DNA of 61,516 nucleotides from the NCBI RefSeq assembly GCF_001542415.1, contig NZ_LNCU01000039.1, forward strand, positions 209,753 through 271,268. Direction: 5' to 3'. Under the pieces are notes generated by a model. It searched no databases. It was not told the DNA's origin and saw only the letters and a program-made list of their open reading frames with translations. The DNA is from Bradyrhizobium macuxiense (lineage in GTDB: Bacteria; Pseudomonadota; Alphaproteobacteria; Rhizobiales; Xanthobacteraceae). Position numbers and translations under genes: made by a program. Shown here in pieces: positions 41,177 to 48,588 of the stretch (position 1 is the first letter of the stretch; every line of letters starts with the position of its first letter).

Positions 41177-41483
41177 GGTGGTGGGGGTGGAGGAAAAAGC
41201 CTTCCCCGTGACTTAATAGAGATTGTAGATGTGGGCGGGCCCGCGTGCGACCAATCCATATCGGCAGATCGATCAATTTCGTGGCCCAAAAGTGAGGCGG
41301 GCGTCACTCGCAGTCCGTGATTTTACGGGTTGGTCCCCTGGTTGAGCATGACGAGGATGGACTTTCACGTAGGACGAGCGGGCGCCCCGGCTTGACCAGC
41401 GGACTGCGACGGGACGGCAGCACGGCGCTTGCAGTTGCGCGAGACACAACGCAAGATAGAGCTTTTAAGAATGGAGGTGCGGT
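41177..41483. other. Intergenic region
   Basis: About 300 bases. No gene is supported. The GGAGG before GTG 41484 marks the next ribosome site. Confidence 0.4.
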
Positions 41484-42314
41484 GTGGCTACTATTGTGCC
41501 TGAAGTTCGCTCATTCTTTCACGCTAAGATAAGCGCTATCATTCCTCCGCCGGTCGCGCCATCGGTAGTGCTGACCGCTCCGGATGTTGATACCGAAGAT
41601 GAAGTTGGAGCCTTACGACCGTCATCAGGCACGATCGAACATGCGGAGGGCCAATCGTTCGTTCTCCATTACAAAGATGCTGACGGAAATATAAGCACTC
41701 GATCGGTTAGCGTTTGGGCGATCCGTCACACCGACGCTGGGATACCGGTATTAGTCGCGAGATGCTACCTTCGAAAGGCAACACGCTATTTCCGCGTGGA
41801 TCGCATCGAAGCCGTCGCTGATTTCGACGGAGTCGTGATCGAGCCCACCAGTAAGTTTCTTGCGGACACCTTCGGGGTGCGATGGCCGCCATCGAAAGCA
41901 GAACTTGCCGCCGCGGCCGAAGTTCAAATGCGTTGGTCTCGATTGAGAACGATCTGCAGAGAGAATGGAGCGGCGCTCTTAACTGCGGTTGGCCTCGCCG
42001 ATGGCGAGTTGGTGCCCGATGAAGTAGGAGCTATTCTCGATTTCGTTGGGAAGTGTTGTAGGCGAGTTAGCTTTGATTGCGGAGAGCGAGAAAACGATCG
42101 ATTGCGTCTCTACATTCGCCGGCTTCGGCCAACCCCAGAATTAATCGATCGTGCCGTCGATCACATGGCGCAAAGCGATCCGGCGACGGTCGTGGAAACG
42201 CTGTCCGCATGCGTGCGAGTGATGGAGGCGGACGGGCACATTCATCCAGCGGAAAGAAAAATGCTGGACGGGTTCTCTCAGGCCATGACGGGGCTGCCTT
42301 TGCAATATCCATAG
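41484..42314 (+). CDS. WYL-like plus TerB-like domain protein
   Basis: A 276-residue protein; GTG start with GGAGG six bases upstream. Residues about 55-120 (FVLHYKDADGNISTRSVSVW, LVARCYLRKATRYFRVDRIE) follow the WYL-type ligand-sensing pattern, with YLR and RYFRVDRI in place of the canonical motif. Residues about 160-270 are helical with ALLTAVGLADGELVPDEVGA and VRVMEADGHIHPAERKML, the two acidic DGxxxxxE signatures of TerB (tellurite-resistance-like) domains. WYL and TerB domains are known from defence and stress loci, and this combination suggests a sensor or regulator. No helix-turn-helix is seen. It lies in the block of unknown genes next to the right-hand att-like repeat. Confidence 0.6.
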   Translation: MATIVPEVRSFFHAKISAIIPPPVAPSVVLTAPDVDTEDEVGALRPSSGTIEHAEGQSFVLHYKDADGNISTRSVSVWAIRHTDAGIPVLVARCYLRKATRYFRVDRIEAVADFDGVVIEPTSKFLADTFGVRWPPSKAELAAAAEVQMRWSRLRTICRENGAALLTAVGLADGELVPDEVGAILDFVGKCCRRVSFDCGERENDRLRLYIRRLRPTPELIDRAVDHMAQSDPATVVETLSACVRVMEADGHIHPAERKMLDGFSQAMTGLPLQYP

Positions 42315-42485
42315 CAGGTGGCCTCGAGTAGTCGTCCCTCGATAATGGGGCGACCCAGGAACGCATTGCAGGCCCGGAGGGTGGACGTACTGGCGGATGG
42401 ACGTTCCGACGGTCTGGCCGGTGGGCCTCCGACCTATTTCTCCGACGGCTTTGAATCTGAGACGCGCACCCGGCGGGTCGGCTCT

Positions 42486-43382
42486 TCAAAAGATCAGATC
42501 ACGCAACACGTGCGCCACATCCCTCAAGCGCTCATAGACGGAAAGCCACCAAGCCGAGCCAGCCAGACGTTCGACAATATCTTTACCCGCAACGTATCCA
42601 GCACCTTTCGCAAGGCCTTTTGCGAATTCGCTGTGCAGCTTTATCCCCTGTTCCGCTCGCTGAATTTCTTGTTGAGCCAAATCTTTGAGTACAGCGGAAA
42701 TAAGAATCCTTTCGCGTTCACCCTTGAGCAGCGATATCAGCCGCCTGATTTCCTCCTCGTCATCTTGTTCAGTTTCCAGGTTGGGACCGCGGTTGTGCCC
42801 CATCATGCCCGGCGGCTTTGGAGCCGATATCGCGGCTTCTAGCAGGGCAACCTTGACCGCAAGTTCTTCGAGCTTTGTTTCCCTAACTAACTCTTGACCC
42901 GCATCTTCGGTCCCTCGGGCTTCCGTAATCGGTGGCCGCACATTTTCATCGACGGGACTAGGGCGGAAGCCCAGGGAAGACGTCCTCCGGTCCACATAAG
43001 ATCTCCGCGGGTCTTCCATGTAGTACAGGGAAATCAAATCATTGATTGATTTGACATCGCCGGAAGCGTCTGCGCTCTGCGCACCGACCTGTCGCATCTC
43101 CAGTTCAACTTGCGACCGAGCTTTATGCAGGATCATCATCAACCGTTCGCGCTTGGTAACTCGATTGGCAAAGCTGAGACAGTTGATCGCTATCTGAGCT
43201 TCGGGTGCGAGTGATAGGTAACCTGTCGCTACAATCAACGCGTTCGCATCTCCGGCCCATTTCATATAAGCGGGCGGAATTGGTCCAGTCTCCGGTAGCA
43301 AGGGTGCTGTCTCTATGATTTGACTAGGAGCGCGCTGGAGATCTGCCAGAGGCATCGACGGCTGCGTTCCGGGCAGTCGCAT
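42486..43382 (-). CDS. Hypothetical protein with MGHNRGP motif
   Basis: A 298-residue protein. The first 110 residues are helical (VTKRERLMMILHKARSQVEL). Residues about 175-215 carry GMMGHNRGP then an acidic coil (DDEEEIRRLISLLKGERERI). The last 60 residues (FAKGLAKGAGYVAGKDIVER... WWLSVYERLRDV) form amphipathic or weakly hydrophobic helices. The MGHNRGP motif recurs in uncharacterised proteins of mobile elements and Rhizobiales, and its role is unknown. It is 60 bases downstream of the membrane protein gene at 43.4-44.4 kb on the same strand and may pair with it. Confidence 0.6.
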   Translation of the reverse strand: MRLPGTQPSMPLADLQRAPSQIIETAPLLPETGPIPPAYMKWAGDANALIVATGYLSLAPEAQIAINCLSFANRVTKRERLMMILHKARSQVELEMRQVGAQSADASGDVKSINDLISLYYMEDPRRSYVDRRTSSLGFRPSPVDENVRPPITEARGTEDAGQELVRETKLEELAVKVALLEAAISAPKPPGMMGHNRGPNLETEQDDEEEIRRLISLLKGERERILISAVLKDLAQQEIQRAEQGIKLHSEFAKGLAKGAGYVAGKDIVERLAGSAWWLSVYERLRDVAHVLRDLIF

Positions 43383-43442
43383 TGTGTCTCACCTCCCATG
43401 TACCGGCTAACAAGCTGCCGCACGCCCTCCACCACGCCTTGT

Positions 43443-44396
43443 TTAGCTAGCTTCCTTCTTACCGACCGCTGCTTCAACGACTTTTATAAGATGGGCGTCG
43501 TAGTCCTTTTCGAACGACTCGCGTTGTATAGCGACCGTTGTTTCACCCTTTTTTAGAACGAAATTCCTTTCAGTTTTCGCAAATTCAAAGGCGATCTTTT
43601 CGACGGCCTTCGTGTCCCCGTCTTTTGCCACTGAGAAGAGAGCGAGTAGACGAAACTGCGCGTTTGTCATCTCATTCTGAAAATACTTAATCTCAAAAAG
43701 ACTGTAGCGGTAAAGGCGCAGAAAGAAATAAGCAAACAATTGCACAAATGCGGCCAGGGTGAGTCTAATAAGAAATCGGACTCCAACGTCGGTGGCACTT
43801 GAGCCGGAACTTAACTCGCTTGTTGCCGTCCATACAAACCAGGTCAGTATGGCCAAGCCAACGGCCGATACTGCCGAGCCTATGGCTAGGTTGATGTTTG
43901 CCCTGCGCCCCAACGCATCGACTTCCTCTTGGAGCCGATTTCTGATGCGGGCGCCGAAATTGCGCAAATAAGAAAAATGCTCACTTTTAGAGTCTTCCGC
44001 CTGAAACTCTTCGCGCCATACCGCGGATAACTGCTGAACGGTCTCCTCCGACAAGGCTTTCCTTGTTTCGAGTAGAAGCTCTTCGCGCTCCTGAGCGGTC
44101 AGTAGAGAGGTTTCGGCGCTACTTGCCTTAATCTCGGCTCGAATAGCGGCATTCAAATCGTCAGGCGCGGGCACGCTGAGCCCGCGGAGTGTGACCCTGG
44201 CATCTTGGAGATAAGAGAAGAGAGCAGTTGAGGCGCCGGTTACCAGTACAAGAATTCCAGCTGCGGTTATTATCTGGCTCTGGAAGTAAGACGTAATGGC
44301 GCTTGTTCCGAGCGACATGAAAGTCACGGCGAGACCCAATACCGCAACCACGATCGGCGTTGGAAGTTTACGCACCCCTTGCATGTTGTCAGACAT
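43443..44396 (-). CDS. Hypothetical membrane protein with coiled-coil middle
   Basis: About 317 residues from MSDNMQGVRKLPTP (ATG 44396; an ATG at 44423 is also in frame). Four hydrophobic helices: two near the start (about 17-35 and 45-65, with VTFMSLGTSAITSYF) and two at about 170-190 and 205-230 (FLIRLTLAAFVQLFAYFFLR). Between the pairs is a charged coiled coil (TAQEREELLLETRKALSEE). A cytosolic tail follows. Base composition is less GC-rich than that of metE or nrdA, which suggests transfer. No family is recognised. Likely co-transcribed with the MGHNRGP gene. Confidence 0.6.
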   Translation of the reverse strand: MSDNMQGVRKLPTPIVVAVLGLAVTFMSLGTSAITSYFQSQIITAAGILVLVTGASTALFSYLQDARVTLRGLSVPAPDDLNAAIRAEIKASSAETSLLTAQEREELLLETRKALSEETVQQLSAVWREEFQAEDSKSEHFSYLRNFGARIRNRLQEEVDALGRRANINLAIGSAVSAVGLAILTWFVWTATSELSSGSSATDVGVRFLIRLTLAAFVQLFAYFFLRLYRYSLFEIKYFQNEMTNAQFRLLALFSVAKDGDTKAVEKIAFEFAKTERNFVLKKGETTVAIQRESFEKDYDAHLIKVVEAAVGKKEAS

Positions 44397-44740
44397 CGCA
44401 CCCGACCCCCGTGAAGGGCGCAACTCTATGTTTAGTAAAAATAAATGTACACCATCTACGCGGTTGAATTTGGACTGATCAACCGATTTTGTGCATTTCG
44501 GCCTGGTGCATCTCCGCCATCGCAGCCAGGCACGGTGCTGCTAGGTTGCATCCTCGACCTCAGGCCATTTTGAATTGATTCATAGCCATCGTGCAACCGA
44601 AGGGCGCCCCCGTGGTACTCCGGTTAGGCGGAAACATCATCCGTCGCGTTCGCTGTGTAACCGATTGAAATAGCTTGCGGTGACTGTTGCCAAAAATTTT
44701 CGTTCACCAAACGGCTAGCCAATTCGGTGGAATCGTCTCA
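44397..44740. other. Intergenic region
   Basis: About 340 bases between two leftward gene groups. No gene or hairpin is supported; a promoter for 44396 is expected. Confidence 0.35.
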
Positions 44741-45190
44741 CTACGTCTCGATGTTCAATTCCATGAAGTCGTAGACGATACCCTCAAGCTGATCTATCGA
44801 CGCTGTCCAAATGTCTAAATGATATTCCTTACTCTGTGGCTTGATTGATACTGAAACCGTTCCGTCCAGCTGGACACCCACCACGCACTTTCGTTGAACA
44901 TCCTCTGAATACTTGTCCTCAAACATTATGATTACATCGCCGACGGTGCGGTCTGCGTCCGGATTGTAAGGTTGGAGATAGAGTTTTCTGCCTCCGGTCA
45001 TTGCAGCATTTGTCGTCGCGACAGTCTGTGCCAGGGCGCGATATAAGCGCCGCCATTCGTTGACAACTCGGTCTTTCCTTTCTTTGGCGCGGTGATCAGC
45101 CATCGCCTGCCGCGCTAATTCGGCCACCTGCGCGCGGTCCGCGGCGTCCTGCTTTTCGAGAATTGATCTCAGCCTATCGTTTTCAGCCAT
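44741..45190 (-). CDS. Hypothetical protein, third gene of a three-gene operon
   Basis: A 149-residue protein. The first 55 residues are a charged coiled coil (LRSILEKQDAADRAQVAELA, RQAMADHRAKERKDRVVNEW). The rest is a mixed domain (KLYLQPYNPDADRTVGDVII, KCVVGVQLDGTVSVSIKP). No family is recognised. It starts on the base right next to the stop of the preceding gene (45191), so coupling is tight. There is no signal peptide. Confidence 0.6.
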   Translation of the reverse strand: MAENDRLRSILEKQDAADRAQVAELARQAMADHRAKERKDRVVNEWRRLYRALAQTVATTNAAMTGGRKLYLQPYNPDADRTVGDVIIMFEDKYSEDVQRKCVVGVQLDGTVSVSIKPQSKEYHLDIWTASIDQLEGIVYDFMELNIET

Positions 45191-45496
45191 TTAGCCCCCG
45201 CCGACGGTGAGGTGTTCTTCCTCTCTGCTAGCATCCCGCTCGCTCACCACGAGACCCACGTTGATGAACTGATGTGGAGAGCCGGCCGGTCGAAAGAAGC
45301 GACTTTCGACTGTGTAGACCTTGCGCCTCTCGAATTCGCGAGCGCCTTCTATTGAAGGTGCAATCATGTCACCCACATTCGGCAAAACACCGCCGAAATC
45401 CGAAAGCGTAAAGTCGTAGCCAACCTGCCAATATCCATCGATACCGTCGGATGATCTACCACGTCTGAATAGTCGGATGTTTAGTTCACGTGTCAT
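45191..45496 (-). CDS. Hypothetical protein, second gene of the operon
   Basis: A 101-residue, beta-rich protein starting MTRELNIRLFRRGRSSDGID. Its start overlaps the stop of the preceding gene by four bases (ATGA at 45493-45496), and its own stop abuts the next gene. Two clusters of aromatic and charged residues (YWQVGYDFTLSDFGGVLPNV; VESRFFRPAGSPHQFINVGL) suggest a compact fold. No family is recognised. Confidence 0.6.
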   Translation of the reverse strand: MTRELNIRLFRRGRSSDGIDGYWQVGYDFTLSDFGGVLPNVGDMIAPSIEGAREFERRKVYTVESRFFRPAGSPHQFINVGLVVSERDASREEEHLTVGGG

Positions 45497-45684
45497 TTTC
45501 GGTTGTCCTTGACGAGCCGACCGTAAACAGGACCATCGCGGCGAACCCGAGCCGCTACGGCATTGTCGGGATAGCCGGTGGCATCAAGCCGCCACAGCCG
45601 TGGATCGAGTTCCTTCGGAAATCGTTCGGTCGGCGTAACCAAGACGCGCGAGCCGCCGACCTCTCTGAAAACGCGCAGTGTCAT
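45493..45684 (-). CDS. Small basic hypothetical protein, first gene of the operon
   Basis: A 63-residue basic protein starting MTLRVFREVGGSRVLVTPTE. It overlaps the next gene by ATGA. The fold is unclear (RFPKELDPRLWRLDATGYPD; ARVRRDGPVYGRLVKD). It is the closest gene to the right-hand tRNA-3'-end-like repeat (67 bases away), so it would be the first gene inside the putative island. No family is recognised. Confidence 0.5.
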   Translation of the reverse strand: MTLRVFREVGGSRVLVTPTERFPKELDPRLWRLDATGYPDNAVAARVRRDGPVYGRLVKDNRK

Positions 45685-45750
45685 TGCCTTGCTCTCGAAT
45701 CAACTCGGAGCTGGAAGTATAGCAATTGGCCATCCGGGAATACTGGTTAG

Positions 45751-45833
45751 TCGCTTTTGGTGAGCCGAAAGCCCCTAATATTGAAGATACTGACTTTTTA
45801 GCCTTGACTGGCGCAAGGGGTGGGATTCGAACC
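45751..45833. repeat. tRNA 3'-end-like direct repeat, right copy (possible att site)
   Basis: The minus strand of 45833-45809 reads GGTTCGAATCCCACCCCTTG then CGCCA: the T-loop, T-stem 3' strand, acceptor 3' strand, G73 and CCA of a serine-type tRNA. The 5' T-stem strand (CGTGG) does not pair with CCCAC, so this is not a working tRNA but a 25-base tail joined to foreign sequence. The flank on the left matches 8402-8455 (about 70-75%). Confidence 0.6.
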
Positions 45834-45889
45834 ACGGCATCCTTCGTTGAGCGACTTCGCGTTTCGCTCGGAGGAGTCCGCTCCAAATA

Positions 45890-46150
45890 TCAACTTTCAC
45901 TTTCCGCGTTGCGCTTCAGTTCACGATTAATCCGATCCTTGACCCGACGGACCGCAAGAAGCTGCAATTTCGTTTGGGTCTTGCCACTGATCTTCTTGTC
46001 ATCGATCTCAAAGCGGTAGTGCCATTCGCCCGGCAACGCTTCTCGCATGCGGAATTGCACTCCTCTGTGCTGCATGAATTGTTCCAACCCCCAATCACAC
46101 AAGGTGCCTCTGCCCGGGGCACCGCGTCGGTCGAGTGCAGATTGATCCAT
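45890..46150 (-). CDS. Small conserved hypothetical protein
   Basis: An 86-residue protein. The C-terminal half (YRFEIDDKKISGKTQTKLQL, LAVRRVKDRINRELKRN) follows a pattern common in small Bradyrhizobium proteins, with a KTxTKLxLLAxRRVxxRI core. It lies just outside the right-hand att-like repeat and next to the small RNA, so it may belong to the older chromosome. It is predicted soluble and basic. Function is unknown. Confidence 0.5.
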   Translation of the reverse strand: MDQSALDRRGAPGRGTLCDWGLEQFMQHRGVQFRMREALPGEWHYRFEIDDKKISGKTQTKLQLLAVRRVKDRINRELKRNAESES

Positions 46151-46185
46151 GATTTCTCAATCATGGGAACGTTGATCTAACACCG

Positions 46186-46280
46186 AAAGGGAGCCGCCGA
46201 TCCTATGGGACCGGCGGCCAAGTCAAGGGAGGAAACGCCCGTTAGGGCAGCGGTAGCGAGACTACCGCATGGCACCGCCA
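46186..46280 (-). ncRNA. suhB/MmgR (alpha-r8, RF00519-like) small RNA
   Basis: On the minus strand the order is: a perfect stem GCGGTAG/CTACCGC (46268-46250), CTGCCCTAACGGGCG, the single-stranded box TTTCCTCCCTT (46235-46225), then a GC hairpin GCCGCCG/CGGCGGC (46218-46193) followed by TCCCTTT. This matches the layout of the alpha-r8 family, whose conserved anti-Shine-Dalgarno-like UUUCCUCCCU pairs with target ribosome sites. Hfq-dependent repression in trans is the family's role; targets here are unknown. The exact 5' end is uncertain. Confidence 0.65.
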
Positions 46281-47049
46281 ATCTCTCGGCGGATCTCGAA
46301 TATACATTTTGCGACTAGGCTAGAGAATGACGCGCCTACTCATCGAATGGAGATGATGCGTAGTCGTCTACGCATCGCTGGCTTCAAGTAATTCAATCGA
46401 GACCGCACCGAAAGGAAAAGTTGCGTACGCAGCGTACCAATTGAGCTCTTTCGTGCTTTCTCGTTGGATCTTCAACAAGTCAGCGCTAATTCGCACGACG
46501 TTGTGCCGAGCTACACATCAAGTCCAAAGCGCGCCATTCCCTCCTGCGGAGCACGCATGAGGGACCAAGAGCAGCCGCAATGGCTCGCCCGGCAGCCTGA
46601 AGATTCGATAGCAGATCACGGACGTTCAACTATCAACTATCGATGTTGGTAGTTTCGAGGCGCGACCCTCAATATAGTCTGAGCGCACTAAGATCCTGTC
46701 TAGATCTGCGGAAATACTTTCCGAGAAGGAAGGAGTGCCAACGTCCGCTGCCAGCCAAAGAGAAAACCACAAGCAACGGATCTAACCTCACCTGGCGTCT
46801 TCCGATCGATGTCCTGGTCAGTTTTGGGGCATATCCATCGCTCGGTCCGACGCTATCGGACCGCAACCTGCGCGCCGATTGACGGGCGCGTCAGAACAAT
46901 TCGGGTAAATCCCGACCCGGAGGCGACCATCGGATTGGATTCCGTCGAGGGTGGCCTCGCAAGCGAATAGTTGAGCGCACCGACGACAGCTATTGGTCCG
47001 CCAGTCATCACAAAGCCCCATCCACTTCCCAGTCGAGAGACATCTGTTT
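46281..47049. other. Gene-poor region between small RNA and capA-like gene
   Basis: About 770 bases. No gene is supported; short frames on both strands lack patterns. The promoters of the small RNA (left end) and of the capA-like gene (right end) are expected. Confidence 0.35.
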
Positions 47050-48378
47050 ATGCCGCGTCATCTTCCCGCAAGTCCTGCCGAGGTTTTCCGTGCCTCTGCC
47101 CGACTGCGCGCAGTCGTACGATGCGCCACATGGTTACGTCTCTGGGATCGTCCGCTGCAGAATGTCGCGACCGATTTAGCAGAGATGGAATTTGCCGATA
47201 TGGCGTACTGGTTCTACAAAAGCGCCAGGCCGATCTTAACATCAGAAAATAAGGTATCTGGGGCCTTGTTTCTACACGACAACTCGGTTGTGAAGTTGCC
47301 GGATGAGTTCAGGAGCGATAGTTCGGTGACGCTGAGCGCATCTGGTGATTTAATTCAGGCAGATGGTCTCGAAGCCTCCAAGGACGTCCTTTTTGAAAAT
47401 GTTGCTTCTGCCCTCTTTGATGCTGACATTTCATTCGCCAATTATGAATCGCCTGTAGCAGAAGAGGAGGTTGTAAGAAGAGCCATCGGTGACGGACGCA
47501 CGGCGATGATGTGTTGCTCATTCGCTCAATATGCTGCGTTGACCGAACATCGGGGCAGGCATTTTACAGTTCTTAACGTCGCCAATAATCATATATTGGA
47601 CTTGGGAATAGAGGGGGTTGAAGCGACCCGGACAGCGATGACCCAAACCGGGATCGTTGATATTGGTGCTCCCTGTCGCCCCGAGGAATACGGGCGAGCA
47701 AACATTCTTGCGAAGAATCAAATTAAGATCGGGTTCGTATCGGCGACATTTGGACTGAATGCTCATCAGTTGCCCGAGAACGAAACGTTTCGTGTGCACA
47801 CGGCTAGACTCTTGTCCAAGTGCGTCCCAACGGATTTGGCATTGCTCAAAAAGCAAATCGAGGATTGCAAGACGCAAAGTTGTGATTTCATTGTTGCGTC
47901 AATTCATTGGGGCTACGAATTTGAGTTTTTTCCACGGTACAGACAAATCGAGGCCGCTCATTCATTGATTGAGGAAGGAGTGGACCTGATTCTGGGTCAT
48001 CACCCTCACGTTATTCAGCCGCTTGAATATTACCGGACAAAGAGGGATCCAGATCGTATTGGTGTTATCGCCTATTCTTTGGGCAGCTTGACGTGGGGAT
48101 GGTATACGGCGCCGCACCTCGTCTTAAGTATGGTCTTGAACGTTCGATTGTCGAAGGGCAACAGGAATGGCGCTCACCGCACTTACATCGAAAGCGTTAA
48201 GCCCATTCCGGTATTTCGTAGTATTTCTTGTCAGGGCAAAGAAACACTGATGCGCATTGAAAGGCTGGAAGACCACTTAGATGAATGTACATCGTCTCCT
48301 CCAGCGGAGCGTATTAGGCGAATGAAAGAGTATGTTGATCTGGTTCTTGGAAGCTGGACAAAGAAGTCTCTCGGATAG
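47050..48378 (+). CDS. CapA-family metallophosphatase-like protein
   Basis: About 442 residues from the ATG at 47050 (GAGAGA upstream); ATG at 46993 is a possible alternative. After an 80-residue N-terminal region it has the PGA_cap/CapA core: SASGDLIQADGL, DISFANYESPV, LNVANNHILDLG, IVASIHWGYEFEF and LILGHHPHVIQP. The Asp, Asn and His residues are those of calcineurin-like metallophosphatases. CapA-type proteins serve poly-gamma-glutamate or capsule production, but many stand-alone copies have no known role, and capB and capC are absent here. No signal peptide is evident. Base composition is less GC-rich than in nearby genes, which suggests transfer. Confidence 0.75.
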   Translation: MPRHLPASPAEVFRASARLRAVVRCATWLRLWDRPLQNVATDLAEMEFADMAYWFYKSARPILTSENKVSGALFLHDNSVVKLPDEFRSDSSVTLSASGDLIQADGLEASKDVLFENVASALFDADISFANYESPVAEEEVVRRAIGDGRTAMMCCSFAQYAALTEHRGRHFTVLNVANNHILDLGIEGVEATRTAMTQTGIVDIGAPCRPEEYGRANILAKNQIKIGFVSATFGLNAHQLPENETFRVHTARLLSKCVPTDLALLKKQIEDCKTQSCDFIVASIHWGYEFEFFPRYRQIEAAHSLIEEGVDLILGHHPHVIQPLEYYRTKRDPDRIGVIAYSLGSLTWGWYTAPHLVLSMVLNVRLSKGNRNGAHRTYIESVKPIPVFRSISCQGKETLMRIERLEDHLDECTSSPPAERIRRMKEYVDLVLGSWTKKSLG

Positions 48379-48588
48379 ACTTTTCGTTGCAATCCAGTTC
48401 GCATCCGATACTCTGACGACCGGCGCTTCGACGAAGGCGAGGGCGCTGACGAGCAGCCAGCCGTTTCGGTTCTCACGGGATCGTTGAGAGGCGCGATTAG
48501 GCCCACCCGCTCATTCCGGGCTTGTTTGCGAAAATAATTCCCTCAATTGCGACAGTCGCCGACCACTTCAACGAATGCCTCTGCGAAA

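Noticed and set aside
45809..45890. A complete tRNA gene on the minus strand
   Set aside because: Only the T-loop to CCA end is present; the 5' strand of the T-stem does not pair, and no anticodon or D arm follows.
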